Shown one piece after another: positions 1-7,844 of a DNA stretch of 20,654 nt. The stretch lies in the NCBI RefSeq assembly GCF_019417665.1, contig NZ_DXUU01000047.1:1-20654 (forward strand), given 5' to 3'. Below the pieces are notes generated by a model. The model ran no database searches. It was not told the origin of the DNA and saw only the letters and a program-made list of their open reading frames with translations. Within the stretch, counting starts at the first letter, position 1; each line of letters opens with the position of its first letter. Position numbers and translations under genes: made by a program. This stretch comes from Ruminococcus sp. (GTDB taxonomy: Bacteria; Bacillota; Clostridia; Oscillospirales; Ruminococcaceae).

Positions 1-105
1 CATAATGATTGGTGCGGTTTTTTTCAACTATCGCTTTTATTCAGCGTGTCCCTAAAGCTTCCAACGCTAAGAGCGAACTTGATATACACAAAGGAGCAAA
101 GTCTG

Positions 106-1719
106 ATGAATCTGAAAAACTTTGAAGAATATTTTGATACGAAAATCCTGAAAAGAGGAAAGAATTATTATCATGACGGTGCCGTGCTGTCAATTGAGAA
201 AGTTGCTGATAATGAATATACCGCTGATGTTGAGGGTAGCGAAATCTATGAAGTTATAGTGGAAATGAATAAAGACGGAGAAATTTATGATATCAACTGC
301 GACTGCCCTTACGATATGGGTGAATACTGTAAACATGAGGCAGCGGTTTTATACGCTTTGCGTGACAAAAATTCAAGAATCATTCAATCTTCTGTAAAGC
401 AATCAAGTCTCCCGCAATTATTAGGAAAATGCAGTCCTGACCAACTTGTGAAAATCATACTTGAACACGCAAAGAAAGATAAAAGTTTTGGAAATTATCT
501 GAAAATGAAGCTTTCAGATAGTTCTGACTCAAACAGTATTATTTCAGATTTCAAGCATATTTCCGATACATATTTCAAGGGACGTTCTGATATTGAAGAT
601 GTATTAAAAGCTGGCGACCTGCTGATTAAAAAAACAGAAAAACTGGCTTCTTATATGGATAAAATAAAGATTTACACTGAAATTATCACTATGCTCGAAA
701 CCGATATTGAAGATGACTGTAATTCAGGTTATGATGAAGAATCATGGGAACTGTTTGAAACAATAGACGAATGTTCATCCTACATGGAAACTGCTGTAAC
801 GGAGATTCTAAACAGTGAAAATCAAACCGACATCGCATCTGCCTGGGAATGTCTGCTGAAACATTGGCACGGGGATTTTCACATAGATGGAGAAGAGCGT
901 TTCTTTCCATCGTTAATGCAATTATGCAGATTTCCGGAATACAGACAAAAGCTTGATGAAGTACTGATTTTTCGTCAGATGTCTGCCGATGAATACAGAA
1001 AAAAGAGGATCGACGAACAGCGTTTTTCAATTCTCAAGCAATATGGAAAAAAAGCTGAAATTGCAGATTTTATCAACGCCCATATTGACAACCCTGATTT
1101 CAGACGTATGGCAATTGAACGAGCAATAAAATCCAAAAATTATGCAGACGCTGAACAGCTTGCACTGGATGGTATCGCTTCAGAACATTCAAGATTTTCA
1201 TCTGTTTCAACTTGGCATTATTTACTTCATGATATTTATAAGCTTTCAGGAGATGCTCAAAAGCTGACTGATATTTGTTATATTCTGATAAAAGATGGTA
1301 AGACTGATTATTATAAAGAATGGAAATCACTTATTCCCAAGGAAAATCGCAATAAAGAAATCACACGTCTGCTGAATGAACCGAAAAATTACTCCTACGA
1401 ATATATCATTTCCCATGAGAATATGAGTGACAGGCTCTATCAGCTTTGCTGTAAATCTCCTACTAAAATCACTTACTATTATGAAAAGCTCAAAGCAACT
1501 GAATTTAAAGATCAGAGTAAAAATCTTTATGAACAGTATATCCGAAATGAGGGAGCACGGGCTTCCAATCGTTCTGAATATGCAGTTCTTTGTGAAAAAC
1601 TGAAAATTTTTTCTATGAAATGTGATGCAAGGCTTGCTAAACAAATTGCATCGGATTTTCGGGAACTGTATCGACGTAAACCTGCATTTATGGACGAACT
1701 GACAAAAGCGGGCTTTTAA
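106..1719 (+). CDS. SWIM zinc-finger protein
   Basis: The 537-residue protein has a SWIM zinc-binding signature near its N-terminus: C65-x-C67-x7-C75-x-H77 in the stretch around CDCPYD and CKHEAA. SWIM domains bind DNA or proteins and often sit beside SNF2 helicases; no helicase is visible here, so this is a stand-alone member. The remaining ~450 residues look mostly alpha-helical, with TPR-like stretches in the middle, and show no recognisable catalytic motif. I chose the ATG at 106, not the upstream in-frame ATG at 46, because AAGGAG at 91-96 lies at good distance and the protein then begins MNLKNFEEYF, which looks like a natural SWIM-family start. The gene is monocistronic and closed by a strong terminator. 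The family call is firm; the biological role is not known. Confidence 0.85.
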   Translation: MNLKNFEEYFDTKILKRGKNYYHDGAVLSIEKVADNEYTADVEGSEIYEVIVEMNKDGEIYDINCDCPYDMGEYCKHEAAVLYALRDKNSRIIQSSVKQSSLPQLLGKCSPDQLVKIILEHAKKDKSFGNYLKMKLSDSSDSNSIISDFKHISDTYFKGRSDIEDVLKAGDLLIKKTEKLASYMDKIKIYTEIITMLETDIEDDCNSGYDEESWELFETIDECSSYMETAVTEILNSENQTDIASAWECLLKHWHGDFHIDGEERFFPSLMQLCRFPEYRQKLDEVLIFRQMSADEYRKKRIDEQRFSILKQYGKKAEIADFINAHIDNPDFRRMAIERAIKSKNYADAEQLALDGIASEHSRFSSVSTWHYLLHDIYKLSGDAQKLTDICYILIKDGKTDYYKEWKSLIPKENRNKEITRLLNEPKNYSYEYIISHENMSDRLYQLCCKSPTKITYYYEKLKATEFKDQSKNLYEQYIRNEGARASNRSEYAVLCEKLKIFSMKCDARLAKQIASDFRELYRRKPAFMDELTKAGF

Positions 1720-1738
1720 TCAATTACACTGATAACAT

Positions 1739-1771
1739 GAAATCCCTTCAATTTAATCTGAAGGGATTTTG
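1739..1771 (+). terminator. Rho-independent terminator of SWIM gene
   Basis: A 10-bp perfect stem (AATCCCTTCA at 1741-1750 with TGAAGGGATT at 1759-1768) surrounds an 8-nt loop. It extends by one A-T and one G-T pair and ends in TTTTGTTT. It lies 20 bases after the stop codon. Confidence 0.85.
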
Positions 1772-1884
1772 TTTAACTACTCACCAATTATGGAGTGATA
1801 AGTAGATAAAAGCTTTTTCGTAGCAAAAATAACTTTTTTTACTTTCCTAACATGGCTGCATTCGAAGCTTTACACCAGTTTTAT

Positions 1885-1914
1885 TTGCTGAATATAGTTG
1901 TTATTTCTTATAAT
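1885..1914 (+). promoter_or_regulatory. Distal promoter candidate (P1) upstream of the ATPase gene
   Basis: TTGCTG (1885-1890) and a perfect TATAAT (1909-1914) are separated by 18 bases. The predicted start near 1921 would put the competing hairpins at 1922-1970 at the very 5' end of the transcript. This is pattern matching only; a transcript start has not been mapped. Confidence 0.5.
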
Positions 1915-1921
1915 GATACAA

Positions 1922-1970
1922 TGCACCCTAAACTTTCAGGGATGCAAAAGGGTGCAATTTGCACCTTTTT
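1922..1970 (+). promoter_or_regulatory. Attenuator-like pair of mutually exclusive hairpins
   Basis: The segment AGGGTGCA (1949-1956) can pair in two ways. Upstream, TGCACCCT (1922-1929) is its perfect 8-bp complement. Downstream, AAAAGGGTGC (1946-1955) pairs with GCACCTTTTT (1961-1970), with one G-U pair, making a hairpin that ends in a T run. The two structures exclude each other, as in an antiterminator/terminator switch, and begin at the predicted P1 start. There is no recognised ligand-binding aptamer and no obvious leader peptide, so what would drive the switch is unknown. It may equally be a plain terminator that makes a short RNA of about 50 nt. Confidence 0.45.
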
Positions 1971-1985
1971 GATAAACCACAAGAC

Positions 1986-2025
1986 TTATGAATTTTTACA
2001 AACGATTGCTTGCCAGAATTCATAA
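1986..2025. repeat. 9-bp inverted repeat
   Basis: TTATGAATT (1986-1994) and AATTCATAA (2017-2025) are perfect inverted copies around a 22-base centre. No T run follows, so it is not a terminator. It may be an operator or a relic of a mobile-element end; the AT-rich arms make chance possible. Confidence 0.35.
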
Positions 2026-2050
2026 ATTTTGCAGTCACCATTCCACCTCA

Positions 2051-2094
2051 CATTTTAAATTATCAAACGAAACATTTTAAATTATCAAACGAAA
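2051..2094. repeat. Two perfect tandem copies of a 22-bp repeat
   Basis: Bases 2051-2072 and 2073-2094 are identical, starting CATTTTAAATTATC and ending AAACGAAA. Each unit is close to two helical turns long. The pair ends six bases before the -35 box of the proximal promoter, the position expected for an activator or repressor binding array. Plasmid iterons can look alike, but there is no replication gene nearby. Confidence 0.75.
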
Positions 2095-2100
2095 TTTCAG

Positions 2101-2129
2101 TTGCTTTTTAGTCGCAGATATGGTATACT
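2101..2129 (+). promoter_or_regulatory. Proximal promoter (P2) of the ATPase-nuclease gene
   Basis: TTGCTT (2101-2106), a 17-base spacer and TATACT (2124-2129) with an extended TGG in front of the -10. The predicted start near 2136 leaves a short leader, followed by the ribosome binding site GAGGTGAG just before the ATG at 2157. The 22-bp tandem repeats abut its -35 box. Confidence 0.7.
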
Positions 2130-2156
2130 AAAATAAAAGGAATGTGAGGTGAGCAT

Positions 2157-3716
2157 ATGAAACGCTATTTTAATATCACAGGAGCCTGCAATCCGCAGGA
2201 ACATTATATGGTAAATCTGGATAGCAGACTGGCAGAAATCAAAAGAATGGTTGATGCTGGAAAATATTTTGTTATCAACCGTGGAAGACAGTATGGAAAG
2301 ACTACAACGCTAAAAGCGTTGAAAAAATATTTGCAGGATGATTATACTGTAATTAGTTTCGACTTTCAAAAGGATATGAGTGAGTTAGATTTCAAGGATG
2401 AAAACAATTTTTCCATATCTTTTGCACATATATTTGTTGCAGCTTTGAAAAAGATAAAAACTATAGATATGGAAATTGCTCAAACTCTGCTAACACAAAT
2501 AGATATTTGGAAAGAACGGTATGGGCTTGTGCGTTTATTTCAAGGAATCAGCGAAATTTGTTCTTCTGCTAAACAAAAGATTGTTCTTGTGATCGATGAA
2601 GTTGACAGTGCAAGCAATAATCAAGTTTTCTTGGATTTCCTGGCACAAATGAGAGGTTATTATCTTGATCGCCATGACACCCCAACCTTCCACTCCGTTA
2701 TCCTTGCCGGAGTGCATGATATAAGAAATCTCAGACAAAAAATCCGTCCTGATGCAGAACACAAACATAACAGTCCGTGGAATATTGCATCTCCTTTCGA
2801 GGTGGATATGAGTTTTTCACCCAATGACATTGCAGGGATGCTGAATGATTACGAGAACGATCATCGTACCGGAATGGATATCCCCAAAATTTCTCAATTG
2901 ATTTATGATTATACCTCGGGTTATCCGGTGCTTGTTGCTGAGTTCTGTAAAAGCATGGATGAATTATCAGATTGGAGCAGTCACGGAATAATTGAAGCTA
3001 ACAAACAGCTTCTCATAAAGAAAACGCCACTATTCGAATCGCTGATTGGGAAATTAGAAGATAACGAATCCCTTCGCAAGTTGATGCACGGAATTCTATT
3101 TAAAGGACAAAAAATCCCGTACAATCCGGACGATGCGACTATTGATGATGCGTTCATGTACGGATTTGTAAAAAATGAACATGGCTTAATTGCTGTATCA
3201 AACCGTGTTTTTGAAGTGAGAATTTATAACTGGTTCATTTCTCTTGAAACAACAGACAGCCTGATCTTCGCAGAAGGCGTCAATGACAAATCCCAGTTCA
3301 TATCAGGCAATCAATTGAACATGGAGCTTATTCTTGAAAAGTTCATTCTGCACTTCAACGATATTTATGGTTCACAGCCTGACAAATTCAAAGAAGATGA
3401 CGGCAGAAAGCTATTCCTTTTATATCTCAGACCAATCATAAACGGCACAGGAAACTATTATATCGAAGCACAAACTCGTGATCAAAGACGTACAGATGTG
3501 ATCGTTGACTATCTCGGAAAACAATATATCATCGAATTGAAAATCTGGCATGGCGATGAATACAACACGCAAGGCGAGAAACAATTGTCCGAATATCTGG
3601 ACTATTATCATATCGATAAGGGCTATCTACTCAGTTTTAATTTCAATAAAAATAAGCAAAGCGGTATACACACGATCGAACTGAACGGAAGAACGATTGT
3701 TGAGGGCGTTGTTTGA
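2157..3716 (+). CDS. AAA-like ATPase with C-terminal PD-(D/E)XK nuclease domain
   Basis: The 519-residue protein has an N-terminal P-loop ATPase domain: Walker A GRQYGKTT at 43-50, Walker B IVLVIDEVD at 142-150, and a sensor-like strand VILAGVHDIRN at 181-191. The C-terminal domain (about 434-519) has the PD-(D/E)XK layout: D447 in RRTDVIVD, E460-L-K462 in IIELKIW, and a trailing QLSEYLDYY (Q476). This architecture matches the AAA_35-like/PDDEXK proteins that are expanded in gut Firmicutes and Bacteroidetes. Their function is mostly unknown; mobile-element or defence roles have been suggested for relatives. All catalytic residues appear present. The gene is monocistronic, with its own promoters and terminator, and faces the macrodomain-sirtuin operon. 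ATP-dependent DNA cleavage is inferred from the motifs only. Confidence 0.85.
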   Translation: MKRYFNITGACNPQEHYMVNLDSRLAEIKRMVDAGKYFVINRGRQYGKTTTLKALKKYLQDDYTVISFDFQKDMSELDFKDENNFSISFAHIFVAALKKIKTIDMEIAQTLLTQIDIWKERYGLVRLFQGISEICSSAKQKIVLVIDEVDSASNNQVFLDFLAQMRGYYLDRHDTPTFHSVILAGVHDIRNLRQKIRPDAEHKHNSPWNIASPFEVDMSFSPNDIAGMLNDYENDHRTGMDIPKISQLIYDYTSGYPVLVAEFCKSMDELSDWSSHGIIEANKQLLIKKTPLFESLIGKLEDNESLRKLMHGILFKGQKIPYNPDDATIDDAFMYGFVKNEHGLIAVSNRVFEVRIYNWFISLETTDSLIFAEGVNDKSQFISGNQLNMELILEKFILHFNDIYGSQPDKFKEDDGRKLFLLYLRPIINGTGNYYIEAQTRDQRRTDVIVDYLGKQYIIELKIWHGDEYNTQGEKQLSEYLDYYHIDKGYLLSFNFNKNKQSGIHTIELNGRTIVEGVV

Positions 3717-3740
3717 TTTCTTCAATTCCATATAAACTAA

Positions 3741-3790
3741 AAAAACACGGCAGTGCTATTGCTATTTACGCAAAGCTCTGCCGTTTTTTA
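3741..3790. terminator. Bidirectional terminator between convergent units
   Basis: ACGGCAG (3747-3753) pairs with CTGCCGT (3778-3784). A run of seven A lies on the left and six T on the right, so a U-tract follows the hairpin on either strand. It lies between the ATPase gene (plus) and the sirtuin gene (minus). Confidence 0.75.
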
Positions 3791-3833
3791 TGCCATTCCA
3801 ATGCTTCCTCGCACATACGCATCATCCAATATG

Positions 3834-4703
3834 TTATACCATATCTCGAAGCACTTCTACAATATCTCTATTGATACAAATTGATTTGCCTTTCAATTCT
3901 TCCGGACAAAATGCTTCATTAAAATTAACACAAGCATAAAACGCATTCGGATTTTTTGCAGTCATTTGCCAGAACGGATACTTGATAATGACAGGCGTAT
4001 TGAATCCCACGCCCAGTTCCAGAAACAGAACGTCTGCATTTTTATGACGGCGTAAAAAATCGCTGTACCTCTCGCTTGCCCTGTACCAACCTTCATCCTG
4101 TATAAACGTATCATCACAGCGGAGATTTATGGTCATAGGCTTACCGCACTTCGGACACTTCGGAACAAGTTCAGATGGAATCCGCATATTCTTCTGTTCT
4201 GAAACCATTCTGCGAATCACCTCTTCATTATCATAGGTGACGTTATGGCATGGCTCTGCACACTGGAACAATCCATAATCTCCCTGCGTGTAAAACAACC
4301 TATACTTGTCAAATCCTGCTTTCTGAAACTGATGATCCACATTTGTCGTCAGTACAAAATAATCCTTGTCTTTTACAAGTTTTAAAAGTCTTTTGTAAGT
4401 ATCGTTTGGAACGTCCATATAGCGGTTGATATCAATATATCTCGACCAATATGTCCAATGCTCTTCCAGTGTTTCAAAGGGATAAAATCCGCCGGAATAC
4501 ATATCTCTGAAATGATATTTTTCGATGAAATCAGCAAAATATTTCTGAAAACGTTCCCCGGAATATGTGAATCCGGCAGCTGTGGAAAGTCCTGCACCTG
4601 CACCGATTACAATAGCATCAGCCGTTTTGATTTGATGTTTCAGCTGTTCAATACCATCCCAGTAACTGCCTGTAGATTTCGTCATCGCTCTCTTTAAAAA
4701 CAT
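3834..4703 (-). CDS. Class M sirtuin (SirTM), probable protein ADP-ribosyltransferase
   Basis: Sirtuin-fold NAD-dependent enzyme of 289 residues. Visible are the NAD loop GAGAGLSTAAGF (34-45), the class M segment around GERFQKYFADF and DMYSGGFYPF (49-76), TTNVDHQF (119-126), a zinc site formed by C148/C152 and C183/C186, and ELGVGFNTP (229-237). The usual catalytic histidine appears to be replaced by glutamine (Q140 in YTQGDYG), as described for SirTM enzymes, which ADP-ribosylate proteins instead of deacetylating them. In staphylococci and streptococci the target is a lipoylated GcvH-like protein made in the same operon; no GcvH-L or lipoate ligase gene is present here. The start at 4703 is supported by AAGGTGAT six bases upstream; an alternative ATG at 4685 has a poorer site. 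It overlaps the macrodomain gene by 56 bases, so the two are probably translationally coupled. Confidence 0.88.
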   Translation of the reverse strand: MFLKRAMTKSTGSYWDGIEQLKHQIKTADAIVIGAGAGLSTAAGFTYSGERFQKYFADFIEKYHFRDMYSGGFYPFETLEEHWTYWSRYIDINRYMDVPNDTYKRLLKLVKDKDYFVLTTNVDHQFQKAGFDKYRLFYTQGDYGLFQCAEPCHNVTYDNEEVIRRMVSEQKNMRIPSELVPKCPKCGKPMTINLRCDDTFIQDEGWYRASERYSDFLRRHKNADVLFLELGVGFNTPVIIKYPFWQMTAKNPNAFYACVNFNEAFCPEELKGKSICINRDIVEVLRDMV

Positions 4704-5421
4704 TGAATATCACCTTGATTTCGTGAGATTTCTGAAAATTTCGAACCGTTCTGACTACGATCGCCGCCGCCTCTTTCTGCGGAAATCCGAACACGCCTGT
4801 GGAAATACAGCAGAATGCAATACTTTTGATTTTATTCTGCACCGCAATTTCAAGACACGAACGATAACAGCTTTCCAGCAATTCACAGTGTTTTTTCGTC
4901 AGTTTACCCTGCACGATAGGTCCAACCGTATGAATCACATAATTGCATGGGAGGTTATAGGCAGATGTAATTTTTGCCTGTCCTGTGGGTTCTTCATATC
5001 CCTGATTCCGCATGATTTCCGCACATTTCAAACGAAGCTGAACCCCTGCGAATGTATGAATTGCATTATCAATGCAGCTATGACACGGCTGAAAGCAACC
5101 CAGCATCTGCGAATTTGCCGCATTGACAATTGCACCGCATTTCAGCGTGGTGATGTCACCTTTCCATAGATAAATATTTCCTGAAATCGGCTGTAAATCC
5201 GCAATATCTGTAATACCTTTGTGTGCAGTTTCCTCCTGCAAATAAGCGTCCTGCACTCTCAGAAAATCTTCTGATATTAGCTTTGGCGAGCGGATATTGG
5301 CAAGACTGCGGAATAATCGGAATCGTTCTGTTTCATCCGTCGGTATCTCCATATTTTGATATCGTAAATTCTCCGATAACAAGTATTTTATCAGAAATAA
5401 TAGCTTTTCATTCTTCGTCAT
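4648..5421 (-). CDS. Zinc-dependent macrodomain, protein ADP-ribose hydrolase
   Basis: The 257-residue protein is the usual partner of SirTM and would remove the ADP-ribose that the sirtuin adds. Motifs: GDIT (88-91), VNAAN (99-103), the zinc-macrodomain loop GCFQPCHSCIDNAIH (108-122, with C109, H114 and C116 as likely metal ligands), and the phosphate-binding loop ISTGVFGFP (206-214). The N-terminal helical extension typical of this class is complete from M1 (MTKNEKLLF), so I place the start at 5421 rather than at the upstream in-frame ATG at 5568, which would add phage-derived antisense sequence. No good ribosome binding site or promoter is seen before 5421: the upstream DNA is tape measure coding sequence. 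The gene itself looks intact, but its control region seems to have been cut away. Confidence 0.87.
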   Translation of the reverse strand: MTKNEKLLFLIKYLLSENLRYQNMEIPTDETERFRLFRSLANIRSPKLISEDFLRVQDAYLQEETAHKGITDIADLQPISGNIYLWKGDITTLKCGAIVNAANSQMLGCFQPCHSCIDNAIHTFAGVQLRLKCAEIMRNQGYEEPTGQAKITSAYNLPCNYVIHTVGPIVQGKLTKKHCELLESCYRSCLEIAVQNKIKSIAFCCISTGVFGFPQKEAAAIVVRTVRNFQKSHEIKVIFNVFKESDDEIYRQLLGWY

Positions 5422-5451
5422 AGTAAATTCTGCTCTGACGCTTTCGGTGAA

Positions 5452-7824
5452 ATGAAAATTGCAACGACCAATTCTGACGGTTCGATGCGTGAATTGTCCG
5501 ATATATTGGCAGATTGCCGAGTCGCTTTTGACCAGATGTCGGAGTCTGAAAAAGCAAGTGCGGCACAATCACTGGTTGGCAAAAACGCCATGTCAGGCTT
5601 CCTTGCATTGATGAATGCCGCACCTGCCGACATTGAAAAGCTGTCGGGAGCGATTGAAAATTGCGATGGAACTTCACTTTCTATGGCTGAAACCATGCAG
5701 GATAACCTCGGCGGTCAGCTGACTATCCTGAAATCTCAGCTTGAGGAGCTTGCTATTTCATTTGGTGAAATTCTGATGCCTGCAATCAGAGCCATTGTAA
5801 GTAAAATTCAGGCACTTGTTGACAAGCTCAACGCAATGGATCCTGCCACAAAAGAAACGATTATCAAAATTGCATTGATTGCGGCGGCGTTAGGGCCTCT
5901 GCTCATCGTTGTGGGCAAAACGATTTCTACGGTCGGAACTTTGATGCAGTTCATCTCCAACGTTCCCACGATGATTGCAGGTGCGAAAACTGCATTTGCC
6001 ACACTCAGCGGTGCGATTGGCGGAATTTCTGCTCCTGTTATTGCTGTCGTTGCGGCGATTGCGGCACTGGTGGCAGCGTTTGTGCATTTGTGGAAAACAA
6101 ATGAGGGCTTCCGAGACAACATTCTCGCAACATGGGAGAAAATCAAGGCGACTTTTGAAAATCTCACTTCCGGCATCGTTGATAGACTGAACGCCCTTGG
6201 CTTTAATTTTGAGGATTTCGGCGACTTGGTGAGGTCAATATGGCAGGGCTTGTGTGATATTCTTGCCCCTTGGTTCGAGGGTGTTTTCACCTATATTGCA
6301 GAAACTTTTGATGTAATTGTTGATGTGATTCTCGGCATTCTGGATATTTTCATTGGACTTTTCACTGGTGACTGGGAGCAGATGTGGAACGGCGTTAAAG
6401 GCATTTTTATTGGTATATGTGACTTCATCAAAAACAGTTTCACGAATATTGTCAACACGCTGAAAGGCATTGCAGACGTATTCCTTGGGTGGTTTGGTAC
6501 TTCATGGAACGAGGTATGGACAGCAATCAAGGATTTCTTCATTGGGATCTGGAATAATATCTGTGCTGCGTTTACATCAGTAAGGGACTTTTTTGTTAAC
6601 ACATGGAATGCGATTTCAACATTCTTCACAGGCATCATAACCACGATTTACAATACGGCTGTTACGATATTCACTTCAGTTTATAACTTCTTTGCGGGAA
6701 TTCTGACAAGTATACACGATTTCTTCTCTACCATTTTCAATGCTATATGGACGGTTATCTCAACGGTATGCACAACAATTTACAATACGATTTCAAGTAT
6801 ATGGAATGCGATATATGAGTTTATCTCTCCGCTGATTGAATCGGTGAAGTATCTGTTTGAAACTATCTTTCAGGCTATATGGATTATTATCAGCAGCGCA
6901 ATGGACTGGATTTCTGAAAAGATACAGGCGATTTGGAATGCGATCGTCGAGTTCATAACACCTCTGCTTGAGGGCATAAAGTCATTCTTTGAAACTATCT
7001 GGAATGCAATCAAGACGGCGATTTCCACGACTCTGAGTGCGATATCAAATACCATATTAAGTGTATGGAATGCAATTTCAGGCTTTATTTCGGGTGTGAT
7101 GAATACAATCAAATCTGTATTTTCATCAATATGGAATGCAATCAGTAATGCAATTTCAAGCGTTGTAAATGGAATCAAAAACACTATTTCTTCTGTATGG
7201 AACAGTATTTCCTCTACGATTTCATCTGTGATGAATACCATCAAATCAACTGTAACAAGCATATGGAACGGAATAAAGTCCGGAATCTCCAACACAATCA
7301 GCGGTATTTACGATACAATAAAGGGTGGATTTGATAAGGCTGTAAACTTTGTAAAAGGATTGGCGAGTGATGCGTTCAGCTGGGGTTCGGATATTATCAG
7401 TGGTATTGTTGACGGTATAAGAAGTTGCATCAACTGGATTTCCGATGCCTGTACAGATGTAGCCGATACAATCAGAAGTTATCTGCACTTCTCTGTACCG
7501 GATGTAGGTCCTCTTACTGAATACGAAAGCTGGATGCCCGACTTCATGCAGGGACTTGCTGACGGCATTAAGAAAAGTAAAAAGGTTGTGGCAAAGGCGG
7601 TATCCGGTGTTGCTGATACTATGAAACTTTCGCTGGGTACTGAGCTAAACTACAAACTTGACGGAATGACAGGGGCTATTATGAATGGCTCTTCTGAAAG
7701 TTCCGTTGTGAATAACTACTACAATAATGACAACAGCCGTACAGTGAATCAGACCAATCATAGCCCAAAATCACTGTCACGGCTGGAGATTTACAGGCAG
7801 ACGAGGAATGCACTAAAAGTGTGA
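5452..7824 (+). CDS. Phage tail tape measure protein, 5'-truncated
   Basis: A C-terminal piece of a TP901-type tape measure protein, which sets tail length. Typical features: the segment with LVGKNAMSGFLALMNAAP (41-58), hydrophobic stretches at about 137-165 and 185-210, a long array of tryptophan repeats of IWNAI type (about 350-610) and the usual tail YLHFSVPDVGPLTEYESWMPDF. The reading frame is open back to 5404 and phage-like residues (DAFGEMKI) extend upstream of the Met at 5452. That Met is therefore internal, has no proper ribosome binding site and is not the native start. Several hundred N-terminal residues are missing, replaced by the macrodomain gene on the other strand. A functional tail is unlikely unless the missing part exists elsewhere or the junction is an assembly artefact. 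Confidence 0.88.
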   Translation: MKIATTNSDGSMRELSDILADCRVAFDQMSESEKASAAQSLVGKNAMSGFLALMNAAPADIEKLSGAIENCDGTSLSMAETMQDNLGGQLTILKSQLEELAISFGEILMPAIRAIVSKIQALVDKLNAMDPATKETIIKIALIAAALGPLLIVVGKTISTVGTLMQFISNVPTMIAGAKTAFATLSGAIGGISAPVIAVVAAIAALVAAFVHLWKTNEGFRDNILATWEKIKATFENLTSGIVDRLNALGFNFEDFGDLVRSIWQGLCDILAPWFEGVFTYIAETFDVIVDVILGILDIFIGLFTGDWEQMWNGVKGIFIGICDFIKNSFTNIVNTLKGIADVFLGWFGTSWNEVWTAIKDFFIGIWNNICAAFTSVRDFFVNTWNAISTFFTGIITTIYNTAVTIFTSVYNFFAGILTSIHDFFSTIFNAIWTVISTVCTTIYNTISSIWNAIYEFISPLIESVKYLFETIFQAIWIIISSAMDWISEKIQAIWNAIVEFITPLLEGIKSFFETIWNAIKTAISTTLSAISNTILSVWNAISGFISGVMNTIKSVFSSIWNAISNAISSVVNGIKNTISSVWNSISSTISSVMNTIKSTVTSIWNGIKSGISNTISGIYDTIKGGFDKAVNFVKGLASDAFSWGSDIISGIVDGIRSCINWISDACTDVADTIRSYLHFSVPDVGPLTEYESWMPDFMQGLADGIKKSKKVVAKAVSGVADTMKLSLGTELNYKLDGMTGAIMNGSSESSVVNNYYNNDNSRTVNQTNHSPKSLSRLEIYRQTRNALKV
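6595..7280 (+). repeat. Degenerate tryptophan (IWNAI) repeat array within tape measure gene
   Basis: The DNA motif TGGAATGC or TGGAACGG recurs near 6605, 6801, 6937, 6998, 7067, 7132 and 7261, mostly at multiples of about 33 bases, so tryptophans recur about every 11 or 22 residues. Such regular hydrophobic repeats are normal for tape measure proteins and reflect the tail's helical rise. It is not CRISPR: there are no unique spacers and the frame is open throughout. Confidence 0.7.
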
Positions 7825-7844
7825 TTGGTTTGATAAATTGAAAA

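Noticed and set aside
1..105. Small gene or RNA at the left edge
   Set aside because: A T run near 18-24 hints at the end of an upstream terminator, but the stem lies outside the window; nothing else is supported.
4458..5423. Plus-strand open frames opposite the sirtuin and macrodomain genes
   Set aside because: They are shadows of two well-recognised genes and lack initiation signals.
5452..5454. ATG 5452 as native start of the tape measure gene
   Set aside because: Phage-like residues continue upstream, there is no proper ribosome binding site, and tape measure proteins are several hundred residues longer at this end.
5422..5568. N-terminal extension of the macrodomain protein
   Set aside because: It is antisense to tape measure coding sequence, and the protein is already complete from 5421 by comparison with the known architecture of the family.
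6595..7280. CRISPR-like periodic repeats
   Set aside because: The spacing reflects an 11-residue protein repeat in an open frame; the units are degenerate and there are no distinct spacers.
5808..7488. Several long minus-strand open frames opposite the tape measure gene
   Set aside because: They mirror the biased repetitive codons of the tape measure gene and have no ribosome binding sites or recognisable domains.
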